Below, one piece after another: positions 11,374 through 21,026 of a stretch of DNA of 64,000 bases; position 1 is the first letter of the stretch; each line of letters begins with the position of its first letter. Source of the DNA: JAGVPT01 sp963827085 (GTDB lineage Bacteria; Bacteroidota; Ignavibacteria; UBA10030; UBA8401); NCBI GenBank assembly GCA_963827085.1, contig CAWGZY010000003.1, forward strand, positions 1,054,001 through 1,118,000, read 5' to 3'. The notes below the pieces were generated by a model, which was given only the letters and a program-made list of their open reading frames with translations, had not been told where the DNA came from and ran no database searches. The translations under genes were made by a program, and so were the position numbers.

Positions 11374-12660
11374 ACAGCAATCCTTTATCCACGCATAATT
11401 GAGAAAGGTTCAGAAGTAAAGAATAATCAATCCCTGTTGCTTGTGAAACATCACTGAGTGAAGCCTTGCCATCACAATAATTTAATAGAGATACCAACTC
11501 CTTTACGTATTCTTGTTTAGGCTTGTGAGAAACTCCATGGGTGTTCATCGCGGGATACATGTTGTGTTTGCTTAAAAAAGGCTCGCCGTATGGGTTTATT
11601 CTTTTATACACTTTGTTTCCCTCAAACATATCAAGAATTTTAATAATTTTTTGTGCACTGTCGCACACATGATCAATGCCCATAAATTCTTTGTTATCAG
11701 CAGACGTGTGATATTCGTCGTATTGACCGTACATTGTTCGAGTAAACTGTCCGATCGGCAAATGTACGCCCGGCGAATTGGTACTGCCGCTCGTCAGACC
11801 CTCCAAAGGGGGTAAAGGGTATGACGTTTGGACGCAAAGATTCGGGTAGAATATTTTTAGTAATAAAACTATCAAAAATAGAATCTGATGATACCTTTGA
11901 TAATTTATACTTTAGCTTTTCTTGTCCTCCTAAACACGTCAACACAAAGCCCGATACCACATGTTCTTGCAGGTAATGCATACGTCGGCTCAAATATGCT
12001 ATTGATCCAATTGTTTCCGGATTAATAACGAATCGATATGTATAATACCTTTCCTTTTTGTTTGCCAAGTGCTCATAGAGTAGAAGCATCGCCAAGGGCC
12101 CGCTTAATTCGTTATTGGCCATAGAAGGATGACAAAGATATGTGGTTATCAATATCTCTTTTTTTGACATTCCTTCGAGAAGATATTCACCAACTTTTAA
12201 TGTACCGTTTCGAAATTCACTATCAATTTCAACATAATATTTCGTCGTTTTATCAAGCTGATCATACTGTTTTTTTGTTAGACAAATACCCCAGTTCGGC
12301 GAATAATACGAAGTAACATACGGAACAGCAGTGCTAAGCTTTTCATTAAAATACACATGAGGCTGGATTTCAGAAAAATCGAACCATCCTTTGACAGCCA
12401 CACTGTAATTTACAATTGAGAGATTATTCTTCGGGTAATGAATGAGTTCATTTCCATTCGCATCGTTAAACACTGCTTTATGAACCACCCACTCTTTGCG
12501 GTACTATCCAATCAAACACTGGATATCCGCTCTTAAATTCAAGAACTGAAAACGGAATGTGACGTCCTAGTATCGATAAACTTTGATCGTATCCAGCACC
12601 CATAATTGACCGGGCAATAGGAAACAATTCATCAAAGATTTTTCCTATAATATCAGTCAT
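11363..12660 (-). pseudogene. DUF4910/DUF2172 aminopeptidase-like protein, frameshifted
   Basis: Across three frames this reads as one protein of about 430 residues of the aminopeptidase-like family often found in sugar-modification loci. Recognisable are SIMGAGYDQSL near the N-terminus, the central zinc-peptidase-like TYLCHPSMANNELSGPLA, and FTPFGGSDERQY followed by the C-terminal winged-helix-like tail (SDVSQATGIDYSLLLNL). Frame changes lie near 12490 and near 11860. The start ATG at 12660 overlaps the neuB stop. The role in glycan synthesis is unknown; deacylation or release of an amino-linked group has been suggested for such families, which I cannot test here. Confidence 0.7.
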
Positions 12661-13695
12661 TTGAAAGGTATTGCGGATAAATGATCTGATCCTTTTGAAT
12701 TTCAACCGAGAGAATCTTACCCACAACTTTATCTTTATCCTTCCACTTGAATCCATCACCGGGAGAAAGCAGGTGAATGTCCTCCATGAGTACCTGTACT
12801 TCCTTTATGTTTGAATTTATTGATCGCCAGCGATCGTTCCAGCTTCAGCTGCGTCTCTTTAATGTCGTCGCAAATAAAGATATCATAGACGCCAAATGAT
12901 AACTCCAAATTTCTAATATCCCTCACCATTCTCACCACGCCATCAATGCCGAGCGAACCTTCCTGGTCGAATCCCTTCATCCTTTCGGTCTACAGTGATG
13001 TGCTTCTCAATAATTTTTGCACCCATTGCAACGGCGGCAACGGGCGTGGCCACTCCAATGGTGTGGTCAGAATATCCTATCACATATTGAGGATACGTAT
13101 CAATTAAATATTTGATCGTATTGAGATTCACATTATGATATTCTGTCGGATACTGTGAAACGCAATGTAAAATACTTATGCCGTTATGGTATTTGGCAAT
13201 GACAGATAATGCTTCATCCAATTCCGCCTTTGATGCCATCCCGGTTGAGATGATAATCGGAATTTTCGTTTCAGCCAGCGCATGCAATAAAGGGATATTC
13301 GTCAAATCTCGAGAAGCCACTTTAAGTTTGTCGGGTGTAAAATATTTTAATAACGATAGTGTATTAGGATGGCATAACGTTTCGACAAAGTCTAATCCAA
13401 GACTTTTAGTGTATTGGTACACCTCGTAATGCCCTTCATCTGAAAGCTCAAGTTTTTCACGATGCTCTCCATACGTTGCGCCAAAAGAATTCTTGTTAAC
13501 ATAGGGTTTACCCATTTGTTCAACAGAAAGCTCGTGCGCTAAATCTCTTTTGGTTAATTTAATTGCATCTAATCTGCGCAGATGGGTGTTGAATTGCGTA
13601 TCAACAACATCTTGTGAACAGAGCTGAATAATCAATTTTGCAATATCAACCGAACCGTTATGGTTTTGTCCAATTTCACCGATAATATACGTCAT
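12653..13695 (-). CDS. neuB: Sialic/nonulosonic acid synthase NeuB, frameshifted
   Basis: A NeuB-family synthase of about 345 residues that condenses a hexosamine-derived sugar with phosphoenolpyruvate. The TIM-barrel signatures are IGEIGQNHNGS at the N-terminus, IISTGMAS, LHCVSQYPT, YSDHTIG and KIIEKHIT. The C-terminal antifreeze-like (SAF) domain follows in other frames (VLMEDIHLLSPGDGFKW to the stop at 12653). Two frame changes, near 12975 and near 12800, interrupt it. With both repaired the protein has the normal family length. It sits between the cytidylyltransferase and the aminopeptidase-like gene. Confidence 0.8.
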
Positions 13696-13707
13696 AACAA
13701 TTCTCCG

Positions 13708-14481
13708 TTACACTTTGCTATTGTCCAGTATTATAGAACTCATAGACGCCATGAGAATCTCTTTTGATCGAACGATCGACAACAAGTTTTCCACAGTCGG
13801 TTCTAATCCCTTTTGCTCCAGCGTCGAAAGCACAATATCCGCGTTCATAAAATCCTCTGCCGTATCTATCGTGAATCTATATTTAGTCTCATCTAACTCT
13901 TTTTCGATCGGAGTATAATGAATCTTAAATGTAACGGGATTGGTATAAAAATATCGAGTAACATGTTCAAGGTCTTCTTTACTACTGGCTAAACTGAACG
14001 CGCGGTGCAAGGCCTCAGCAGTAAAAACTTCAACAAAAAAACCCAGTGATGTTAAAATAACTGGAATCCCGTTTTTAGTTTTGTGAGCTAGATAATCAAA
14101 TTGAACACCCCGCACGGCATAATCAAGTAATTCGTCAATAAAGAGAGGTTGAAGAAATGGATTATCACAGCAAACACGCACAATAATGTCCCCGCCAAAT
14201 TTTATTTGCGCACGAAAGAATCTTTCCAGCACATTGTTTTCGTCGCCTCGAAAGGTCTGAATCTTTAAACGCTCGGCAAGCGCTACCAACTCATTGTCTG
14301 AAGGATTGATAGAGGTCAATAATGCAATATTATTCCCAGCATATTTCGATTTTCTTATTGAGTGAACAACCAATTCTAACAATGTTATGCCGTTTGAAAA
14401 TTTTCGCATTACTTTTCCAGGTAAACGCGATGAATTGAACCGAGCCTGAATAAAAAAAAATATTGCCCTACCAGTCGACAT
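13708..14481 (-). CDS. spsF: SpsF/NeuA-like cytidylyltransferase
   Basis: An intact 257-residue nucleotidyltransferase of the SpsF/NeuA fold. The nucleotide-binding N-terminus is FFIQARFNSSRLPGKVM; VRVCCDNPFLQP and YRFTIDTAEDF are further family motifs. It should activate a nonulosonic acid with CTP (CMP-sugar), the step after NeuB and the phosphatase. It lies 12 bp upstream of neuB. Homologues from spore-coat loci act on similar sugars, so the exact substrate (sialic, legionaminic or pseudaminic type) is open. Confidence 0.8.
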   Translation of the reverse strand: MSTGRAIFFFIQARFNSSRLPGKVMRKFSNGITLLELVVHSIRKSKYAGNNIALLTSINPSDNELVALAERLKIQTFRGDENNVLERFFRAQIKFGGDIIVRVCCDNPFLQPLFIDELLDYAVRGVQFDYLAHKTKNGIPVILTSLGFFVEVFTAEALHRAFSLASSKEDLEHVTRYFYTNPVTFKIHYTPIEKELDETKYRFTIDTAEDFMNADIVLSTLEQKGLEPTVENLLSIVRSKEILMASMSSIILDNSKV

Positions 14482-14525
14482 CGTTCCGTCTTATATTATG
14501 ATTTCGGAGTGTACTGTTAATGTTT

Positions 14526-15594
14526 TCAATTAAGACTTTTTAAGAGCGTCTTAATTTTAAGAAAAGCCGGCTTCGGCGAAAAATCTTTCCTGACGATCCC
14601 TGTATTGCTCCACATGCTTGTCATCGGTCCGCCAATGCCGTCCCTAAACCCATTCGCAAGGAAAAACTTTTCAACGACTCCAGTTTTTATACTAAGCGTT
14701 ATCGCTTCAACAAGAAATTCTGCCTGCTGATCTTCCGTAACCCGGTAATCATCGCCGCTTCCGGTCGGATATCCAAATTCGGTAATCCATATTTTTTTGC
14801 CGGAGAGTTTCGCTGCAGTTGTAATGAGGTTTTCTAACCCGCCTTCAACGGGATTACGGGGAAAAACAAACGGGTGGAATGAAAAATAGTCGTAGTAACT
14901 TCCACAGCCAAGCTCCTGTGTGCGTTGAAGATATCCGCTCCATCCCCATTTTTCTATTTTATTAAACTGAACACGGTCTTGTGCAACGATATCAAGTCCT
15001 CCATAAATGATCTGTGCCTTGGATGTTGTTGATCTAATCAAAGAAGAAGCTTTCTTTAATAATGCCGCATATAATTCCGGGGACAACTTGCTGTTCGGCT
15101 CATTAAGAATTTCATAGGATACGGTTTGTTGTTTATAGCGATTAACAACGCGGCCGACAAACCTCAAAAAAGCATCGCTTAATGCGGATGTCCCGGACTT
15201 GTTATCGAATCCCTCGGCTACTTGCCTTGCAGAATCGGCAGTGAAAAGAATGAGGACAGAAATAGAATCATTTTTGTAAAGCTTCATTAACGTATCGCAC
15301 CGTTGGAGATAATTTTCGGCAAAGACTGAATCCGTTAAAGTTTCATTCCGGAATCTGAATTCCTGTCGTATCCAGGTGATACCGCATTCCCTCATCAAGG
15401 ACAAAATTTTCTGATGATCATTTCGATTGTAGGAAATATCCCACTCAAAATGCTCAAGTACCTCCAAGCTCTATTTTTTTATCACCGGCAATGGAAACCC
15501 CCGCCGCAGCGATGAGAAAAGTCCCAATCAAAGAAACTTTCTTTAGGGAATGAAAGAATGTCGAATAAACTGAGCAGATGTCGAGCGAAGTCAT
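14526..15594 (-). CDS. Exported clan GH-A glycoside hydrolase-like protein, one frameshift
   Basis: A secreted TIM-barrel glycosidase-like protein of about 355 residues. ATG at 15594 follows a strong ribosome site (AAAGGAGAG) and a signal peptide (LIGTFLIAAAGVSIAG). The frame then breaks at a run of seven A near 15474, and the barrel continues to 14526. The acid/base Glu is in YEILNEPN and the nucleophile Glu in WITEFGYPTG, the GH-A pattern seen in GH5/GH39. In capsule loci such proteins trim or release polymer in the periplasm. The indel sits in a homopolymer and could be an artefact. Confidence 0.7.
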
Positions 15595-15750
15595 CGTTCT
15601 CTCCTTTAAATTTGGAATAATTTCGTGGTACGCGTTTCCGAGATGTCGCAAGTTGCGGCATCATTTTTCAAAATGCCCAACAACAAAAAACTTCGCAATG
15701 CATGCACGGTCAAACCGGCTTCATATAGCGCAAATTCGGGAAAGGACTTT

Positions 15751-16773
15751 TTAGCTATGTAAGTTATATGACAATTTCGTTGTAAGAAAGGTTTTCGCCA
15801 AAGCGATTTTTTTTCCATACTTAAATCGTATGTAGACAAAACCGATTCCTGCGATAGTGAAAGGAAAAAAGAACTCAACATAATGATCCCCCTTTTAGGC
15901 TTTTCTTTCTTCGCCGCCGGCCGCCCCGCATCCATCACATTCACAATCGGAATATTTTTAATCTCTTCTATTTTGGCAATTTCGTATTGCTTTTTCAATT
16001 CGGCAAAGAGCGTTGCATTAATTTGGACCTCCCGGAGAAAGCGCTCTTGCTCCAACAACAATTGAGGGGAATCGGTAACTCTTCTGTTTTTTTCGCGAAA
16101 ATCTCTCAAGGCATTCTCGGAATTTTCCAAATCAGCTTTCACTTCCCGTAATCTTCCTTCGATCCATTTCCGTTGTTCGGAGGCATTCGTTGTCCGTTTT
16201 GTCCGCATAAACATATCAAGTTCATGAGCGATCGTGTTAAGAATGTCGGCGGAGAGCTGCGGCTCTTTCGTGAGTAGAGAAATTGTGAGAACGTTCGTCT
16301 TCGTTTCGAGCGAAACATCCAGCTCATCACGCAAAATTTCAGAGCTTTTTCGTACGCCAATTGAGGTTTTTCCTCATCAATACCCCAGAACTGAATAAGA
16401 TTTACGGAATCGGGGAATGATTTCGTCCGATATCTTTGATAGATGACATTTTTAAGAACCGCTTCACTTTTAACAATGGTCGGATAGAGTTTGGTTGCCG
16501 ACGCTTCCCCGCCAACATTCACTCCCGCTAACGATGCAAGGTCGGAGAGTCCGCCGAGCGCCGCCAATTTGCTTTGATTTACTTCCGGCAAAATCACAAC
16601 GGTTGACTTGTAGTACGGGGAAAGAGCAAGAGGCTGATAATAATGGCCGCCACTGTCGCTGAAGCGGTGATAATGCCGATAAGCTTTCGAGAACCCCAGA
16701 GAAGCGAAAACAATTCTTCATAATTAATAGAGGGTTGTTCGCTGGCGGTCTCCGCAGAATTACTTTCTTCCAT
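15751..16773 (-). pseudogene. wzz: Wzz-type chain length determinant, three frameshifts
   Basis: A Wzz/GumC-type polysaccharide co-polymerase of about 340 residues. It has an N-terminal membrane segment (LIGIITASATVAAIIISLLLF), then the periplasmic part (SKLAALGGLSDLASLAGV), a coiled region (WIEGRLREVKADLENSENAL) and the proline-rich entry to the second membrane helix (AAKKEKPKRGIIML). Frame changes near 16620, 16345 and 15860 divide it; repaired, it ends at 15751. The ATG at 16773 (MEESNSAET) is preferred to more upstream starts. No tyrosine-kinase domain follows. It would set polymer length with Wzy and Wza. Confidence 0.75.
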
Positions 16774-16872
16774 ACATCTAATTCCTGTTAAGCCGTTTGA
16801 CATCGGATATCTTCGTTTTCCCATAGCATCCTTCTCATTCCAACAATCCAATATTCCAATATTCCATAACTA

Positions 16873-19365
16873 TCACTTCGTCACCTGCACTATCGCAATT
16901 GTAATCGCCGCCAAACTTGCCATAACTGTTGCCCATGCAGTCAAGATCGGCAATGTTTTGTCTTCCGTTTCAATTTTCCTTGGCACGAAGACAAGGCTTC
17001 CCGGCAAGATATCGGGGTCGGAAAGGGGCCAGAAATTCGGTTCCCATTTCTTCCCTCCAGGGAGAAATACCGCGACTTTTCCTTTGTCGGCATCATCCTT
17101 GAAATCACCGGCCTGCTTTACGTAATAACTTTCACCCGCCCCCTTTTTGTATAAGACCGGGGTCGGAACGAAGACCTCACCCCGGACGTAGACAACATCC
17201 TCAAGAAAAGCGATGTGGACAGAGTCGTCCGGATTCATCACCACATTATCCCGCGACGCTGTGTCCGTCAATGCGTTGTTGAAGTCGATGGGAATAAGGT
17301 CGTAATTGTTCACTTTCACTCCCACGGTATCAACGGTGAGATTCGTAAAAAGCACGGTCGCATTCCGCGCCTTCCGCAAGAGAACGGATCCGCTGAGGTA
17401 TGCGCCATCCCGGAGCCCCCCCGCACGCCTGAGCAATTCGGAGAGTTTTTCCCCTTCATAGCGTATAGCGTAGGTACCGGGATAGAGAGCATACCCGGAA
17501 ATCTGTACAACTTTTTTCGTCGAATACCGGGGATTTGTCGGAACAAAGACAATATCTTTATCTTTGAGAAGGAAACCTTGCTCTTCACTGGTATTCCAGT
17601 ACTCATCGGGAAGGTCGATCTTAATCACTTTGCGGTAGACGCCGACAACCGCCGTGTCCACACGGGAAATTTCAACACCGGTTTTCTGAGCATCTTCCTT
17701 AAGTCCTCCTGCAAGAATGATGAGGTCCATAACGGACATATTATTATGCCGAAGATATACTCCGGGGACCCGTACATCGCCCGCAACAGCCACCGAGTCG
17801 CGGGGGTGGAATTCGGTCTCTTTGTAAACGATGATACTGTCTTCATTCATAAGTGCGAGATTGTTTTCATTATCGCCCGCAAGTGCACGTTGGGGGTTGA
17901 ACGAGATGACTTTCCGCTGCGAATCGGGGAGCATGCGGAAGAGGAGCGCACGTTCCGGAAACGAATTCAGCTGGAGGCTGTCCGCCTTGTAGATCAAATC
18001 TTTTATATGCATGCCGTCCTGAAGCTGAAAATTTCCAGGCTTATTGACAGTTCCGGTGATAGAAACCCGGTTCTCAACCCGGTTGGTTATTTTGAAGATT
18101 GTAATGACGTCCCCGTCTTCGACCGGATCTGAACTCTTTTGCAGATCGGTCAACGAGTTAAACGCGATGTCAACATCGAGAATATTCCTTTTATACAATT
18201 TCCGCTGGTCAAAGGGAACGATGCGCTCAATGTGGATCCGGTCAACGTATGCATCAAAACGAAGCCCGCCCGCCATCGCGATGAGGCTTCCCAATGATTC
18301 CTTATCTTTCATTTCGAAAATAGCTTGGTGCGTAACTTCCCCGAGGAGAGCAACGCGTTTGCCTGCGGGTTTGACGAGCACAATGTCGTCATCCTGAAGC
18401 CTGATGTCTTTTGACTTGTCTCCTTTAAGTACATAATTGTACATATCGACGGAAGCGATTGTCTTGCCATCGCGCACCACTTGCACATCGCGCATTGTTC
18501 CGTTTACTGTCGGACCGCCGGAGACATACAACGCATGGAACGCCGTCGACATCGAGGAGAGCGAATACCCACCCGGATGCTCTATTTCACCCATCACGTA
18601 TACTTGAATGGTCCGCAGTCTTCCGATTGAAACGTCAAGGAATGCGTTCGCCCCCTCATGGCCGTTTTTCAGGCCGGAGTACACATCCGACATCCGGTGC
18701 AGTAATTTTTCGCGGAATTGCTGCACGGACAAACCGTTCGCCGATACCGGCCCGACATCGGGTATCAGAATGTTTCCATCCCGGTTGACAACGAGCGGCA
18801 GGTTGAGCTTCGTTTCTCCCCACACCGAAATGATCACCTGGTCCCCTGCGCCAAGGATATACGACTGGGGTGTCGAGACATTGATGACGGGTTCAAATGA
18901 AGAAGCGGGATATTGAAAGATGTCGTAGCCGAAGGGCTGGAGCCTCTGGTCGCCGGTCCGTCTTTCGAATCCGGGCACGATCAGCTCTCTTTTTACAATT
19001 GGGACCTCGGTCCTTTTTCTCGCGCCACCGTACAATCCGGTCGTATCCACCTGCAGCCCGCTGGGGGTTACTGTAGTTGGAGACGGAACCCGCGAAAGAT
19101 AATCCTCAAGATTTATATTCAGCGCCTTCGCCCGCGCGATTGCCTCTTCCCTCGTTATTCCAAGTTCTTTAAGCTTCTGGTCGATTTCATCCGGTGTCAT
19201 GCTTTGCAAGGCCTGTTCCGCCTCGGCCCTTGTTTGACATGACGTTGGAGCCGGCACAGCCATCGAAAGAGCGATGGCAGCCGCAGTAATCAGCAAGAAG
19301 TGCCGGGCATTCACAGAGATCTTGAAATTTTTCATATAGTTGGGGGTTCGGTTATAGCGCATCAC
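16873..19365 (-). CDS. SLBB-domain polysaccharide export protein (Wza family)
   Basis: A large (830-residue) outer-membrane export protein. After a signal peptide (LLITAAAIALSMAVPAPTSC) and a spacer rich in charged helices comes the Poly_export domain (YILGAGDQVIISVWGETKL to about residue 245). Then come at least five SLBB beta-grasp domains (for example YVMGEIEHPGGYSL, VSITGTVNKPGNFQL, VAVAGDVRVPGVYL, VQISGYALYPGTYA, VYVRGEVFVPTPV), and a C-terminal helix (ILTAWATVMASLAAITIAIV). This long multi-SLBB form is common in Bacteroidota-type capsule loci. It is intact, unlike wzz next to it. The start may be the internal ATG of MKNFKIS. Confidence 0.85.
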   Translation of the reverse strand: MMRYNRTPNYMKNFKISVNARHFLLITAAAIALSMAVPAPTSCQTRAEAEQALQSMTPDEIDQKLKELGITREEAIARAKALNINLEDYLSRVPSPTTVTPSGLQVDTTGLYGGARKRTEVPIVKRELIVPGFERRTGDQRLQPFGYDIFQYPASSFEPVINVSTPQSYILGAGDQVIISVWGETKLNLPLVVNRDGNILIPDVGPVSANGLSVQQFREKLLHRMSDVYSGLKNGHEGANAFLDVSIGRLRTIQVYVMGEIEHPGGYSLSSMSTAFHALYVSGGPTVNGTMRDVQVVRDGKTIASVDMYNYVLKGDKSKDIRLQDDDIVLVKPAGKRVALLGEVTHQAIFEMKDKESLGSLIAMAGGLRFDAYVDRIHIERIVPFDQRKLYKRNILDVDIAFNSLTDLQKSSDPVEDGDVITIFKITNRVENRVSITGTVNKPGNFQLQDGMHIKDLIYKADSLQLNSFPERALLFRMLPDSQRKVISFNPQRALAGDNENNLALMNEDSIIVYKETEFHPRDSVAVAGDVRVPGVYLRHNNMSVMDLIILAGGLKEDAQKTGVEISRVDTAVVGVYRKVIKIDLPDEYWNTSEEQGFLLKDKDIVFVPTNPRYSTKKVVQISGYALYPGTYAIRYEGEKLSELLRRAGGLRDGAYLSGSVLLRKARNATVLFTNLTVDTVGVKVNNYDLIPIDFNNALTDTASRDNVVMNPDDSVHIAFLEDVVYVRGEVFVPTPVLYKKGAGESYYVKQAGDFKDDADKGKVAVFLPGGKKWEPNFWPLSDPDILPGSLVFVPRKIETEDKTLPILTAWATVMASLAAITIAIVQVTK

Positions 19366-19629
19366 ATTAAAGCACTGTAAGATAGGACTTTAGAATGGTT
19401 TTTCCAAACAGAAAATGGGAGGGTCGATCATTCGTTCTACAAATATGTCGTCCCTCCGGGACTATAAACTAATGGACTTTGACGAAAACAACGCCAATTT
19501 CCAAAACTCCGATAGGAGCGATATGTTTGTAGTAAGGGCACAAGGATCTATGTTCAAGCCCCAGAGGGGCGACATAACATTGGTTTTTGTCCTTTTGCGT
19601 AGCATGAGTGAGCAGTATCAATATTTAAT

Positions 19630-19801
19630 ATCTAACGGACCGGAGCTAAGCTGTCTACGACTCAACGAGTCGATAGACTCGTTGAGCGGCGACGTGCAGC
19701 CGAAATCAATGGTAGAATATACGCGCGGCGAAAAGTTGACGGCTGGTTCCAGCCCGTCCCGACGTTTCACAGCCGGGATCAGCTTGAGCGACTGGTTAGC
19801 C
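19630..19801 (-). other. attC-like integron recombination site (attC_A)
   Basis: On the minus strand the site starts with an R''-like box GGCTAAC, a 6-8 nt spacer, then CTCAAGCTG. It ends with CAGCTTAGC, spacer TCCGGTCC and R' GTTAGAT. The inner boxes pair with one extra base on the R'' side, the extra-helical base that sets attC direction. The 3' end of the upstream glycosyltransferase gene lies inside it. The core (GGCTGG/CCAGCC, then a 16-bp GACTC-type hairpin) matches other sites in this window at 34.4 and 42.3 kb. Confidence 0.7.
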
Positions 19802-21005
19802 TGCGAAACATCTGATTTTGATCGAGGATATGAGTTAAAGAAATAGAGCTTACTGCGATTAGTAAAAAATCAAATGGTATTCGAAATCTTATTCTGGTAA
19901 AAAATATTGCCTGAACGAAAGCGGCAGTTGTATAGAGCAAAATAGAAAATTGTTCAAATTCAGATAATTTTTGATTGCGAGATTGAATTACTCTATAGCC
20001 CAATAAAATTAACAATAAGGCATATGAAACAAACATAATAGTATCTTTTTGCCAAGAATTGACGTTCGCAGTAGCGAGATCATTACGGAAGTTGAAATTG
20101 TTAAGAACTTTTTGAAAATATAGAGCGATAGAGTGTCCCTTGTTTTCTGAAATATAGCGAAGAGCTTCATTTCTATAAAACACATCTATTTCTGCTTCAT
20201 TACCAGAGGGTGCTTGTTTAATATACCTATTGATATCCACGTTCGTCCCGGAATTTGGAGTTGCATATTCAGAGTTGCCACGCAAAAGATTTATGCCGGA
20301 ATTTGTTGATACAAAAATAAAATTGTCGAATGTATTATAATTGCGATAAACCCATAAACCGATTATTGCGAAAGCAACCAGGGCACATATCAAAGCCACT
20401 TTGTAATCTTTTCGTTTATAAATTAGCCAAAGGCAAATAAAAAAAATAAGGAAAGTAAGAGTGGGTATTGTCAGAACAAGTAGCCCAAGCAGAGTTCTAA
20501 GAATAAGGCCTCGCCAGATTGGAGTGAGATTTTGCCAAAACAATGTGAAAATAGCGGACACTAATAGTATAGCTCCCATCATTTGGGGATAAAGTGTTCC
20601 TGCGGTATATATTAGAACGGGGTAAAGAAGGACTAAAATGGAAACAGGTACTCCAGTGGAACGGCCATAGTTTCTTTCCAGTAGTATTGAAATTATAAAA
20701 GAACTGCCGACTAATAATAGAGAATTAACGATTTTGAGGGAAGTGATGCCACATCCCAATCTCACAAGAACTGAAAGGAAAAATGGGAAAACGGGAGCAC
20801 GGAAAGCGGTCAAGTGTTGGCCATCGATTGAATAGATTTGCTTAAAGGATAAATTTTTGGCGATTGCAAAATAATCGAATTCATCATAGAAGGTTAAAGT
20901 GCTCTTTCCATACAATAGTATATATAGCACACATAATGAAAAAAGAATTATGTGAGTTTGTAATAATCTGTAATTGTTAGATCTCTCGTTCATTGAACAA
21001 AGCAT
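19779..21005 (-). CDS. ArnT/GT39-like membrane glycosyltransferase in a lone gene cassette
   Basis: A 408-residue GT-C-type transferase with about ten membrane segments. The early acidic pair in LTFYDEFDYFAIA matches the catalytic loop of polyprenyl-phosphate sugar transferases (GT39/GT83), and HLTAFRAPVFPFFLSVL follows. It would glycosylate lipid or protein in the periplasm. It is visibly AT-richer than its neighbours. Its last residues (RRLTSRSS) are encoded by the attC site. The ATG is 12 nt past a GTTAGCC box at 21014-21020, which itself lies just after the Wzi stop. It therefore looks like an integron cassette dropped between two capsule genes. Confidence 0.8.
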   Translation of the reverse strand: MLCSMNERSNNYRLLQTHIILFSLCVLYILLYGKSTLTFYDEFDYFAIAKNLSFKQIYSIDGQHLTAFRAPVFPFFLSVLVRLGCGITSLKIVNSLLLVGSSFIISILLERNYGRSTGVPVSILVLLYPVLIYTAGTLYPQMMGAILLVSAIFTLFWQNLTPIWRGLILRTLLGLLVLTIPTLTFLIFFICLWLIYKRKDYKVALICALVAFAIIGLWVYRNYNTFDNFIFVSTNSGINLLRGNSEYATPNSGTNVDINRYIKQAPSGNEAEIDVFYRNEALRYISENKGHSIALYFQKVLNNFNFRNDLATANVNSWQKDTIMFVSYALLLILLGYRVIQSRNQKLSEFEQFSILLYTTAAFVQAIFFTRIRFRIPFDFLLIAVSSISLTHILDQNQMFRRLTSRSS

Positions 21006-21026
21006 CTTGAGCAGGCTAACTACTGC

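Noticed and set aside
17215..18132. 305-residue plus-strand frame
   Set aside because: It is antisense to the SLBB exporter, whose domain structure is clear.
19415..19846. 143-residue plus-strand frame
   Set aside because: It overlaps the attC site and the end of a well-supported minus-strand gene; no ribosome site or domain.
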